Assembly: GCA_021845595.1 (NCBI GenBank)
Contig: JAJZVV010000003.1
Location: forward strand, 186,001-250,000
DNA from: Pseudomonadota bacterium
GTDB lineage: Bacteria > Pseudomonadota > Alphaproteobacteria > Acetobacterales > Acetobacteraceae
DNA: 64,000 bases
Reading direction: 5' to 3'
Shown: one piece after another, positions 38,462 through 45,839 of the stretch
How the letters are laid out: the number at the start of each line of letters is the position of its first letter
How positions within the stretch are numbered: position 1 is the first letter of the stretch
Notes under the pieces: model-generated
The model's database searches: none
The model's input: the letters and a program-made list of their open reading frames with translations, nothing else
Told to the model about the DNA's origin: nothing
Position numbers and translations under genes: made by a program

Positions 38462-39095
38462 CGCCGCGCTGTCCGACCAGGCTTCCCTCGACGCGCTGGC
38501 GGCCCGTCTCGCCGAGTTGCGCGGCCGCTATCCGGCGGCGGATCCGGCGATGGTGGCCGAGGTCGTCCGGGCTGTTCTGGCCAGCATGCAGGGAGATCTG
38601 ACGCCGAAGGAGGCGGTGCTGCTCGCCGGCGTCGAGGATCTCGCGCGCACCATCGCCAACGCCAAGGACGAGATCGCGGCCGTCGGCGTCGACGAGATCA
38701 CCGACAATCACATTCCCTCCGCGACCGACGAGCTGGACGCCATCGTGCAGCACACCGCCGCGGCGACGGATCAGATCCTGGAGACCTGCGAAACGCTTGA
38801 TCGCGTGGCCGGCGCGCTCGATGGCGAACTCGCGGCGAGCCTGCAGGATGCGACGACGCGCATCTATGAGGCATGCAGCTTCCAGGACATCACCGGCCAG
38901 CGGATCACCAAGGTGGTGGCGACGCTGAAGACGATCGAATCCAAGGTCGCCCACATCGTTGCCGTCGTCGGCGGCGCCGGGGCCGAGGCGTCGGCGCCGG
39001 TCTCGGCGGACGCGGCGCTGCTGAACGGGCCGCAATTGCCCGCCAATGCGATGGACCAGTCCGACATCGATCGGCTGCTGGCGAGCTTTGATTGA
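38454..39095 (+). CDS. cheZ: CheZ-like CheY-P phosphatase
   Basis: Helical phosphatase that removes phosphate from CheY-P, 213 residues. The core motif ACSFQDITGQRITKVV (about residues 141-156) carries the catalytic Asp and Gln of CheZ, between long helices. The C terminus has AMDQSDIDRLLASFD, resembling the CheY-tethering helix of CheZ and also the EIDxLL motif of FliM. It overlaps cheY, so the pair is coproduced. Confidence 0.85.
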   Translation: MHDAALSDQASLDALAARLAELRGRYPAADPAMVAEVVRAVLASMQGDLTPKEAVLLAGVEDLARTIANAKDEIAAVGVDEITDNHIPSATDELDAIVQHTAAATDQILETCETLDRVAGALDGELAASLQDATTRIYEACSFQDITGQRITKVVATLKTIESKVAHIVAVVGGAGAEASAPVSADAALLNGPQLPANAMDQSDIDRLLASFD

Positions 39096-39103
39096 GCGCG
39101 CCG

Positions 39104-42100
39104 ATGCCGGGTCGCATCCGCCACGCTGCCCTTGTCCGCGCGCTGGCCACCGCCATCGCCGTCGCGTGGTCCCCGGCCTTGCACGCGGGTGCACCGTCCG
39201 CGCCCGCGGCTCCGGTTGCGGCGCGCACCGGCGATCATCCCGGCTTCGGCCGCGTGGTATTCGATTTCCCAGCCTACACGCGGTTCCGCCTGAAGCGCCA
39301 GGGCGATCACGTGGTGCTGCAGTTCGACACCGCGGCGCCGATCAGTGCCGGCGGCGCGCCGCCGCGTAACATGCGCGCGATCACCGGCGGACCCGGCACG
39401 GCGATGCTCGACCTCGCGCCTGGCGCCAGCGTGCGCACGATGCGGATCGGCAATCGCGTCATCGTCGATGCGCTCGATCCAGCTCGCGCCCGGCCCGCCG
39501 AGAGCCGCGCCGCGTCCAGCGCTCCGTCGCGTGCGCCGGCGCACGGCGTCGCCCCGGCTGGAACCCAGCCGGCGGGTGCTGTCCAATCCGCCGCGGCTGC
39601 CGCCAAGCCCGTCGCGGCCGAGGCCCCGGCCGCAGCGGACAAGCCCCCGGCGCCGTCGCCAGCCAGGCAGGCCGAGGCTCCGGCCACGAACCCGGCCGCG
39701 GCGGCACCGGCCGAACCCGCGCAACCGGGCAGCGCCGCTCCCGCCCCCCAGGCCGGTGCCGCCCCGCAGGCTGCAGCCGCCCCGCCTGCTGGTGCCCCGG
39801 TCGCCGGCGCTCCGGCGCCACCGGTCGTGATTCCCGCGGACCTGGTGCCGGCGAGCGTGCCCGATATGACCAGCCCGGTCGCGCTCTCCGCGGCACGCGC
39901 GGTGCTGCCGCCCGGCGCTCCCGGCCAAGCGATGGCGCTGCCCTTCGCACCCGAGACCGCAGCGGCCGCCTTCCGCCGCGCCGGCCAGGGCCTCATCGTG
40001 TTTGACGAGCGCCGCCCGATCGATCTCGCCGCCATGCACGACGATCCCGTTTTCCACGGCGGCTCGATCGAACTGCTGGCGGATGCGACGGTGCTGCATC
40101 TGCCCCTGCCGCAAGGGCAGGAGATCGGGCTGATCCGGATCCGGTCCGGCTGGGTGGTGAATGTGCTGCCCGGGCGCCTGACGCTGCATCCGATCGAACC
40201 GACGATGGCCGGGGATGATATCCGCCTGCCGCTCGCCGCCCCGGGAGCGGTCGTGAGCCTGCGCGATCCGGAGACGGGCGCGACACTGCTCGTCGGCACC
40301 GCGCGCAAGCCCGGTGACGGTGTGGCGACGCTGCGGCAGACGCCGGAATTCCGCCTGCTGCCGTCCTGGCAGGGGGTGGTAGTCGAGCCGATCTCAGATC
40401 GGCCCGTGCTGCGCGCCGAGCAGAGCGGGTTCCTCCTGACCGCCTCCGACCCGCACGGGCATGGGCTCGCGATCTCGCCGATGACACCGGCGACCAATGC
40501 CCTGGCCGAGGCCAGCGCGCTCACGCGCAGTTTCGATTTTCCGCCGCTCTCGACCGAGGCGCTGATCCGGCGGCTGCAGGCCGAGGTCAGCACCGCCGGC
40601 GCGGCGCCGCCGCCGGCCCGGCTGCAGCCGCGCAAGGCCGCGGCCGAGGCGATGATCGGGCTCGGCATCGATGCCGAGGCCGAAGCCGTGCTGCGGCTGG
40701 CGATGACGGAGGATCCGCGCGGCGCCGCCGATGCACAGGCCGCCGGCCTCGCGGCGGTGGCCGCGATCCTCGCCGGCCGGCTGGATGAGGCGGGCGCGAT
40801 CGACGATCCGCGGTTGAACGGTACCGACGAGATCGCGCTCTGGCGCGCGGTGCGGACCGCGATGGTGCAGGAGGGCGCCCCGGATGCCGCGGCAACTTTC
40901 GCCGCCACGGCGCCGCTGGTGCTCGCTTATCCCGAGGCGCTGCGCGCGCGGCTGCTGCCGCTCATCGCCGAGACAATGGTGCTCGGCGGTCAGACCAAGG
41001 CCGCGGAGGCCCTGCTCCACGCGCGCAAGGACGACCCGACGCTCGTGCTTGCGCGCGGGCTGCTGGCGGAAGCTCGCGGGGACCGCAAGGCCGCCCTGGC
41101 GGTTTTCGACGCGCTTGCCCAGGGCCGCGACCGGCTCGACCGCGCGCGGGCGGCACGGCGCGCGGTCGAACTCCGCCTCGCCGATGGCGCGCTGAGCCCG
41201 ATGCAGGCAGCCGATGCCGAGGAGAAGCTGATCTATTCCTGGCGCGGCGACCGGCGCGAACTCGATCTCCGCCTGCGCATCGCCGAGCTGCGCCAGCGCG
41301 CCGGACAATGGCGCCAGGCGCTGGCCATGCTGCGCGAGACCGAAGCCGCCTTTCCGGAGCAGCGGCTGGCGATCCACACACGCCTCACCGACGCCTTCGC
41401 CAGCATGCAGCGCGGCGACCAGGCGACCAAGATGTCGCCGCTCGATCTCGTCGCGATGGTGCAGGAGAATCCCGATCTGCTGCCCGATGGCCCGGGATCC
41501 GAAGCGATCGCGAGCACGTTCGCCGACCGGCTCGCCGCGCTCGACCTGCTGCAGCAGGCGGACCCGGTCTTCACCAAGCTGATGCATGCCGCGACCGGCG
41601 TCGGCGCGCGCGCCGAGTTCGGCGCCCGGCTGGCGCAGCTTCGCCTCGAGGACGGCAAGGCCGCCGGCGCGCTCTCCGCGCTCGCCGAGTCGCAGGGCGA
41701 GGGCCTGAGTCCGGCGCTGGCCGAACGGCGCACATTGCTGTTCGCCCGTGCCTCCGCCGCGACCGGTGGCACCGAGAAGGCGATCGCGGCGCTCGCCGGC
41801 CTGACCTCGCCGGCGGCGGACGAGACCCGCGCCGGCATCCTGGAGGCGGCGAAGGACTGGAAGGGCGCGGAGGCCGCACTCGGCGCCTACGCCGCGAAAA
41901 CCGTTCCGCCCAGCGGGCCGCTCGACGAAGGCCAGGCCCGCATCCTGCTGCGCCTCGCCTCCGCCGCCGCGCAGGCCGGCGACGAGGCGATGCTGGCGTC
42001 GCTGCGCCAGCAGGACCTCGCGCGCCTGCCGGAAGGCCCGAGTGCGGCCATGTTCCGGATGCTGACCGAAAGCCCGGTCCGCGGTGTCGCCGATCTCGCC

Positions 42101-42181
42101 CGGTCGGCGAAGGAGGCGGAAGCGGCGCGGGCCCTGCCGCAGGCGATCCAGGCGCTCGCCGCCAACGGCGCCGCGAAATAG
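39104..42181 (+). CDS. Large exported protein with AMIN-like N terminus and helical repeats, flagellar operon
   Basis: Unrecognised 1025-residue protein at the end of the fliL operon. It starts with a signal peptide, then an AMIN-like beta domain (HPGFGRVVFDFPAYTRFRLKR and VVLQFDTAAP, about residues 45-75). A Pro/Ala-rich linker spans about residues 130-245. The C-terminal half (about 490-1020) is a run of Ala/Leu-rich helices with TPR/Sel1-like periodicity, such as AEAVLRLAMTEDPRGAADAQAAGLAAVAAILAG. A TTG at 39092 overlapping cheZ is an alternative start. It may be a periplasmic flagellar or envelope scaffold; the function is unknown. Confidence 0.6.
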   Translation: MPGRIRHAALVRALATAIAVAWSPALHAGAPSAPAAPVAARTGDHPGFGRVVFDFPAYTRFRLKRQGDHVVLQFDTAAPISAGGAPPRNMRAITGGPGTAMLDLAPGASVRTMRIGNRVIVDALDPARARPAESRAASSAPSRAPAHGVAPAGTQPAGAVQSAAAAAKPVAAEAPAAADKPPAPSPARQAEAPATNPAAAAPAEPAQPGSAAPAPQAGAAPQAAAAPPAGAPVAGAPAPPVVIPADLVPASVPDMTSPVALSAARAVLPPGAPGQAMALPFAPETAAAAFRRAGQGLIVFDERRPIDLAAMHDDPVFHGGSIELLADATVLHLPLPQGQEIGLIRIRSGWVVNVLPGRLTLHPIEPTMAGDDIRLPLAAPGAVVSLRDPETGATLLVGTARKPGDGVATLRQTPEFRLLPSWQGVVVEPISDRPVLRAEQSGFLLTASDPHGHGLAISPMTPATNALAEASALTRSFDFPPLSTEALIRRLQAEVSTAGAAPPPARLQPRKAAAEAMIGLGIDAEAEAVLRLAMTEDPRGAADAQAAGLAAVAAILAGRLDEAGAIDDPRLNGTDEIALWRAVRTAMVQEGAPDAAATFAATAPLVLAYPEALRARLLPLIAETMVLGGQTKAAEALLHARKDDPTLVLARGLLAEARGDRKAALAVFDALAQGRDRLDRARAARRAVELRLADGALSPMQAADAEEKLIYSWRGDRRELDLRLRIAELRQRAGQWRQALAMLRETEAAFPEQRLAIHTRLTDAFASMQRGDQATKMSPLDLVAMVQENPDLLPDGPGSEAIASTFADRLAALDLLQQADPVFTKLMHAATGVGARAEFGARLAQLRLEDGKAAGALSALAESQGEGLSPALAERRTLLFARASAATGGTEKAIAALAGLTSPAADETRAGILEAAKDWKGAEAALGAYAAKTVPPSGPLDEGQARILLRLASAAAQAGDEAMLASLRQQDLARLPEGPSAAMFRMLTESPVRGVADLARSAKEAEAARALPQAIQALAANGAAK

Positions 42182-42325
42182 CGGCCCCCGGCCGCGCTGC
42201 CGCGGCGTATCAGAGCCACGAAATTTGCGCTTGCGTTTGCCGGCCGTTTTGCCCATTTTCCGCGGCCTTGGCCGAAGGGGGCGACATGCCCAACAGGCCG
42301 TCTGCTGGTTGGAAGGGAGTCCGTG

Positions 42326-42778
42326 ATGGACGCACTCACGCAACTGGGGATGGTCTCGGACGTTCCGAGCGAGAACCAGGTACTGCCGCCCGCCTCCGAG
42401 GAGGAGAGCAAGGATTATTTCGTCGAACGCGACGGCCAGAAATTCGCGGGCATGCATTTGCTCGTCGATCTCTGGGGCGCGCGCGGGCTCGACGAACCGA
42501 CGCGCATCGACGCCGCGTTGCGGACCGCGGCAGAGGCCGCCGGTGCTACGATCCTGCATGGGCATTTCCACCATTTCTCGCCGAACGGCGGCGTCTCCGG
42601 CGTGCTCGTGCTGGCGGAGAGCCATATCTCCATCCATACGTGGCCGGAACGGGATTTCGCCGCGATCGACATCTTCATGTGCGGCGCGTGCGATCCGTAC
42701 AAGTCGATCCCCGCGATCGAAGCCGCCTTCTCCGCCGAGCGGGTCGTGCTGAGCGAGCAGCGGCGCGGCCTGATCTGA
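42326..42778 (+). CDS. speD: S-adenosylmethionine decarboxylase proenzyme
   Basis: Supplies decarboxylated AdoMet, the aminopropyl donor for spermidine. The 150-residue proenzyme has the self-cleavage site LAES-HISIHTWPE, where Ser99 becomes the pyruvoyl group, and the downstream FMCG with the catalytic Cys. The N-terminal 35 residues are longer than in typical class 1b enzymes. I chose ATG 42326 with an AGGGAG site; a GTG at 42323 is adjacent. speE follows, after a repeat array. Confidence 0.93.
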   Translation: MDALTQLGMVSDVPSENQVLPPASEEESKDYFVERDGQKFAGMHLLVDLWGARGLDEPTRIDAALRTAAEAAGATILHGHFHHFSPNGGVSGVLVLAESHISIHTWPERDFAAIDIFMCGACDPYKSIPAIEAAFSAERVVLSEQRRGLI

Positions 42779-42782
42779 TCCT

Positions 42783-42838
42783 CTAGAGCGTGATGACCGA
42801 AGGTGGGATCGCCGTAGGTCTGAATCACGCGATCAAAC
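42783..42838. repeat. Palindromic repeat module (first array, 5' part)
   Basis: Starts with CTCTAGAGC-like sequence. GCGTGAT (42788-42794) pairs with ATCACGC (42824-42830), and inside it GACC pairs with GGTC. It is followed by the AAACAG-GAGCTAGAG junction that recurs in the second array. Confidence 0.6.
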
Positions 42839-42844
42839 AGAGAG

Positions 42845-42888
42845 CTAGAGTGGGATGGCGGAGCGAAGGCGATGTCATCCCGCTCTAG
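42845..42888. repeat. Palindromic repeat module bounded by CTAGAG/CTCTAG
   Basis: CTAGAG-TGGGATG (42845-42857) pairs with CATCCC-g-CTCTAG (42876-42888), with one bulged base. The right end overlaps the start of module A1. Confidence 0.65.
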
Positions 42889-42935
42889 AGCACGGTCCGA
42901 CTTGATGGGATCATCAGGTCGGACCGTGCTCTAGA
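42884..42935. repeat. Palindromic repeat module A, copy 1
   Basis: 24-base arms 42884-42907 and 42912-42935, starting TCTAGAGCACGG, pair with one G.T wobble around a GGAT loop. An 11-base linker follows, then module B. The same A-linker-B composite is found 1.9 kb downstream. Confidence 0.85.
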
Positions 42936-42946
42936 AACATATGAAT

Positions 42947-43011
42947 CTAGAGCAACTTACCCCCGATCTGCCCGAGCCGGAACGGCTCGATCAGATCGGG
43001 GGTTGCTCTAG
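42947..43011. repeat. Palindromic repeat module B, copy 1
   Basis: CTAGAGCAA pairs with TTGCTCTAG and CCCCCGATCTG with CAGATCGGGGG, separated by a four-base bulge; inside is GAGCCG-gaa-CGGCTC. Copy 2 at 44848-44912 has the same layout and length. Confidence 0.85.
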
Positions 43012-43024
43012 CCCATTGGACCCG

Positions 43025-43054
43025 AACGGCCCGGGCGGTGACGTCCGGGCCGTT
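43025..43054 (+). terminator. Hairpin in the speE leader
   Basis: AACGGCCCGG (43025-43034) pairs perfectly with CCGGGCCGTT (43045-43054), followed by GCGTTTG and then the AGGAGA site of speE. It could end read-through from speD or act as an attenuator in the speE leader. Confidence 0.4.
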
Positions 43055-43075
43055 GCGTTTGCAGGAGACGCACCC

Positions 43076-43957
43076 ATGACCGCCGAGGCCGCGCGCGCCG
43101 ACACTTGGCTGAACGAGACGCTGTACCCCGACTGGGGCCAGCGCTTCCGCATCGTGCGCGAGCTCGCGCGCGTGCGGAGCCCGTTCCAGGACATCGTCAT
43201 CTTCGAGAGCGCGTCGCACGGTCGCGTGATGGTGCTGGACGGAGTGATCCAGATCACCGAGGCGGATGAGTTCGTCTATCAGGAAATGCTCGCGCATGTG
43301 CCGCTGATCGCACACGGCGCCGCGCGCAGCGTGCTCATCATCGGCGCCGGCGACGGCGGCGTGCTGCGGCGCGTGCTGCAGCACCGGTCGGTGACGCGCG
43401 CGGTGATGGTCGAGATCGACGGCGACGTCATCCGCCTGTCGAAGGAATTCCTGCCCGCGATCGGCGGCGATGCGTGGCACGACCGGCGTGCGGAGGTGAT
43501 CGTCGGCGACGGCATCGACTATGTGAAGCGCGCCGCCGATGCCAGCTTCGATGCCATCATCGTCGACAGCACCGACCCGATCGGGGTCGGCGAGGTGCTG
43601 TTCACCGACGAATTCTACGCCAATTGCGCCCGCATCCTGACCGCGCGCGGGCTGGTCGTGAACCAGTGCGGCGTGCCCTTCATGCAGGCGGACGAGTTGC
43701 GCGAGACCAGCGCGCGGCGGGCGCGCTTCTTTCCGCATGTCGGCGCCTATGTCGCGGCGGTGCCGACCTACGTCGGCGGGTTCATGACGCTCGGCTTCGC
43801 CGCCAAGGCGAGCGGGCTCGACGCGGTGCCGCTCGGCGAGTTGCGCGCGCGCGCGGAAGCGGCGGGCATTCTCGGCACCACGCGCTACTGGACGCCGGAG
43901 ATGCAGCTCGGCGCGTTCACCTTGCCACCCTACATCGCGGCGCACCTGCCGCGATGA
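43076..43957 (+). CDS. speE: Spermidine synthase (polyamine aminopropyltransferase)
   Basis: Transfers the aminopropyl group of decarboxylated AdoMet to putrescine. The 293-residue protein starts with WLNETLYPDWGQRF, the family N terminus, has the hexapeptide-like GRVMVLDGVIQITEADEFVYQEMLAHVPL and the Rossmann motif VLIIGAGDGGVLRRVL, acidic EIDGDVIRLSKEF, and the catalytic DSTDPIGVGEVLF. I chose ATG 43076 with AGGAGA. The frame is open upstream through repeat module B, but that part is not coding. It converges with the HNH gene with two bases between. Confidence 0.95.
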   Translation: MTAEAARADTWLNETLYPDWGQRFRIVRELARVRSPFQDIVIFESASHGRVMVLDGVIQITEADEFVYQEMLAHVPLIAHGAARSVLIIGAGDGGVLRRVLQHRSVTRAVMVEIDGDVIRLSKEFLPAIGGDAWHDRRAEVIVGDGIDYVKRAADASFDAIIVDSTDPIGVGEVLFTDEFYANCARILTARGLVVNQCGVPFMQADELRETSARRARFFPHVGAYVAAVPTYVGGFMTLGFAAKASGLDAVPLGELRARAEAAGILGTTRYWTPEMQLGAFTLPPYIAAHLPR

Positions 43958-43959
43958 GC

Positions 43960-44517
43960 CTACTCCTCCAGCTCGGAATCCCAGTAGAGGAAGTCGACCC
44001 AGGTATGGTGGACCTGCTCGCGCTCGCGCGGGACCGAGGCGAAGGCCAGCTCGCGGCGCGTCGGCTTGTAGGCGGCGCGCAGCAGCTGCATGCCCGCTTC
44101 GCGCGGCGTCTTGCTGCCCTTGCGCAGGTTGCACGCGCCGCAGGCGGCGACGACGTTGGTCCAGGTGGTGCGCCCGCCGCGCGAGCGCGGAATGACATGA
44201 TCGAACGTCAGCTCGGCGGCGGCGAAGCGGTGTCCGCAATACTGACAGACCCAGCGGTCCCGGCAGTAGATGTTGAAACGGGTGAAGGCGGGATAGCCGT
44301 CGAGGTGGCGGAATTCCTTCAGCGCCACGACGCTCGGCACCCGCATCGCCGTGCGCGGCGAGCGAATCACCAGGTCGTATTCGGCGACCAGGCTGACGCG
44401 GTCGAGGATCACCGCGCTGACGGCATCGCGCCAGTGCCAGGACGATAGCGGATAGCGGGAGAGCGGGCGGAAATCGGCGTTGAGGACCAGGGTCTGCAGG
44501 TCACTCAGCACGGTCAT
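43960..44517 (-). CDS. HNH endonuclease family protein
   Basis: Single-domain HNH protein of 185 residues. The motif reads FDHVIPRSRGG (catalytic His) with flanking zinc ribbons CQYCGH and CGACNLRKG, after an N-terminal VLNADFRPLSRYPLSSWHWRDAV segment typical of a widely conserved bacterial HNH family. It is usually encoded by a stand-alone housekeeping gene, and no methylase or phage gene is adjacent, so a restriction role is not supported. It converges with speE. Confidence 0.85.
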   Translation of the reverse strand: MTVLSDLQTLVLNADFRPLSRYPLSSWHWRDAVSAVILDRVSLVAEYDLVIRSPRTAMRVPSVVALKEFRHLDGYPAFTRFNIYCRDRWVCQYCGHRFAAAELTFDHVIPRSRGGRTTWTNVVAACGACNLRKGSKTPREAGMQLLRAAYKPTRRELAFASVPREREQVHHTWVDFLYWDSELEE

Positions 44518-44781
44518 GTCTCCCGGCTCGCCGCGACGGAGCTTCTCCGGCGAGGCACAGGATGGGTAACGACACGCAAACGCGACAAACGGCTCGTCAA
44601 GCGTCGCTCCTTACGTCGCACGGGGCGCAAGATCCGGCTCGACTCGGCAGGCTCACCCGCCAGATATTGTGCACCGCGCAGATGCCCCACGGTTATCGCA
44701 AAGCCGGCCCCCGGCCGCAAGCGGCCAGCCCCGCCGCGCCGGTCTCATTCTTCAAATGTTCAAATGCGATTTCCCCGGGTC

Positions 44782-44836
44782 TCTAGAGCACGGTCCGACC
44801 TGATGGAATCATCCGGTCGGACGGTCGTGCTCTAGA
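44782..44836. repeat. Palindromic repeat module A, copy 2
   Basis: It starts TCTAGAGCACGGTCCGACC and ends GCTCTAGA. The right arm holds a three-base insertion relative to copy 1, otherwise the arms pair. The linker to module B is again 11 bases. Confidence 0.85.
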
Positions 44837-44847
44837 AACCTATGAGT

Positions 44848-44912
44848 CTAGAGCAACTTATCTCCGATCTGATCGAGCCGGAACGGCTCAATCAGATCGG
44901 AGGTTGCTCTAG
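44848..44912. repeat. Palindromic repeat module B, copy 2
   Basis: Same 65-base layout as copy 1, with compensating changes in the stem (CTCCGATCTG pairs with CAGATCGGAG), so pairing is preserved while the sequence drifts. Confidence 0.85.
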
Positions 44913-44972
44913 CGTCGGTCCGCCGCAGGCGGAATCGCCGGAGGCGGATAAACAGACGCGTAAACAAGGAGC

Positions 44973-45013
44973 TAGAGTCTGTCAGCGCTTCAATGAAGCG
45001 CTGACAGACTCTA
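44973..45013. repeat. Perfect 20-base palindrome at the end of the second array
   Basis: The arms 44973-44992 and 44994-45013 are perfect inverted copies with one base between. It follows the same AAACA..GAGCTAGAG junction seen in the first array. Confidence 0.85.
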
Positions 45014-45065
45014 AGCCGCGCCGCCCGGTCAGCCTTGCCATCGTCGCGTTTATTGGAATTGCTGA

Positions 45066-45839
45066 TTATATTGGGGCGTCCGGGGCGCCGCCTGCCGGTG
45101 CCGCGGACCATATGCTGGCGTCGTGCATTCCGATATAGGCGGCGGCGACCCGCGGATCCGCGGCGAGGGTCTTGGCCGGCCCGCGCAAGGTCAGGTGGCC
45201 ATCCTCGCAGACCACCGCGTTCCGCGCGAACCGCAGGGCAGCGCGGGCATTCTGCTCCGCCACCAGGACCGCCAGACCGCTATCCAGCAGGTGCGCGAGG
45301 GACGCGTAGAGTTCGGCGATGACGCGCGGGGCCAGGCCCGTCGAGGGCTCGTCCAGAACCAGCAGCGCCGGCCGGCCCATCAGCGCGCGCGCGATCGCCA
45401 CCATCTGCTGCTCGCCGCCCGAGAGCAGGCCGCAGCTTGCGTCGCGCAGCGGCCGGAGCTTGGGGAAGATCGCGAACATCTCGTCCCGCCGCTCGCGCCG
45501 GACCGCGGCCGGTTCGCGCGCGGCGCCGAGTTCCAGCGTGTCGGCGACGCTGAGCATCGGGAAGAGCTGCCGCCCTTCCGGCGCGTAGCCGATGCCCAGC
45601 CGGGCGCGGGCGTGGGTGTCGAGCCCGTCCAGGCGCCTGCCGGCGAAGCGGATCTGGCCGCCGAGCAACGGAATTTGTCCCATGATCGCGCGCAGCAGGG
45701 TCGTCTTGCCGGCGCCGTTCGCGCCGATGATGGCCAGGGTCTCGCCGTGGCCGAGCGCGAGATCCACCGCGTGCAGCGCCGGCACCCGGCCATAGCCGGC
45801 GCTGACGCCTTCGAGCCGCAGCAGGTCAGGCGGCGGCAT
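45066..45839 (-). CDS. livF: Branched-chain amino-acid-type ABC transporter ATPase LivF
   Basis: Second ATPase of a LivFGHMJ-type importer, 257 residues. Walker A GANGAGKTT, the LivF-type YAPEGRQLFPMLSVADTLELG, signature LSGGEQQM, Walker B LLVLDEP and GLAPRVI are present. I chose ATG 45839 with GGAGG nine bases upstream, overlapping the livMG stop by 14 bases. The transporter may carry an amide or carboxylic acid rather than an amino acid; the adjacent IclR regulator and catabolic genes favour a catabolic substrate. Confidence 0.9.
   Translation of the reverse strand: MPPPDLLRLEGVSAGYGRVPALHAVDLALGHGETLAIIGANGAGKTTLLRAIMGQIPLLGGQIRFAGRRLDGLDTHARARLGIGYAPEGRQLFPMLSVADTLELGAAREPAAVRRERRDEMFAIFPKLRPLRDASCGLLSGGEQQMVAIARALMGRPALLVLDEPSTGLAPRVIAELYASLAHLLDSGLAVLVAEQNARAALRFARNAVVCEDGHLTLRGPAKTLAADPRVAAAYIGMHDASIWSAAPAGGAPDAPI

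Larger units (their letters stand above)
44518..45065. other. Gene-free region with the second palindromic array
   Basis: The first 260 bases (44518-44781) contain no recognisable gene or hairpin. From 44782 to 45013 lies the second palindromic array (modules A, B and a third stem). The remainder, to the livF stop at 45066, is AT-richer with no clear feature. Short frames through the array are repeat translations. Confidence 0.7.

Noticed and set aside
42941-43075. N-terminal extension of speE (MNLEQLTPDL...)
   Set aside because: It is a translation of palindromic module B; the conserved spermidine synthase start is the ATG at 43076 with an SD.
43960-44517. HNH gene as part of a restriction or defence system
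   Set aside because: It belongs to a stand-alone conserved HNH family, with polyamine genes next to it and no methylase or other defence gene nearby.
44842-45138. Frame beginning MSLEQLISDL downstream of the HNH gene
   Set aside because: It is the same module B translation at the second array, not a gene.
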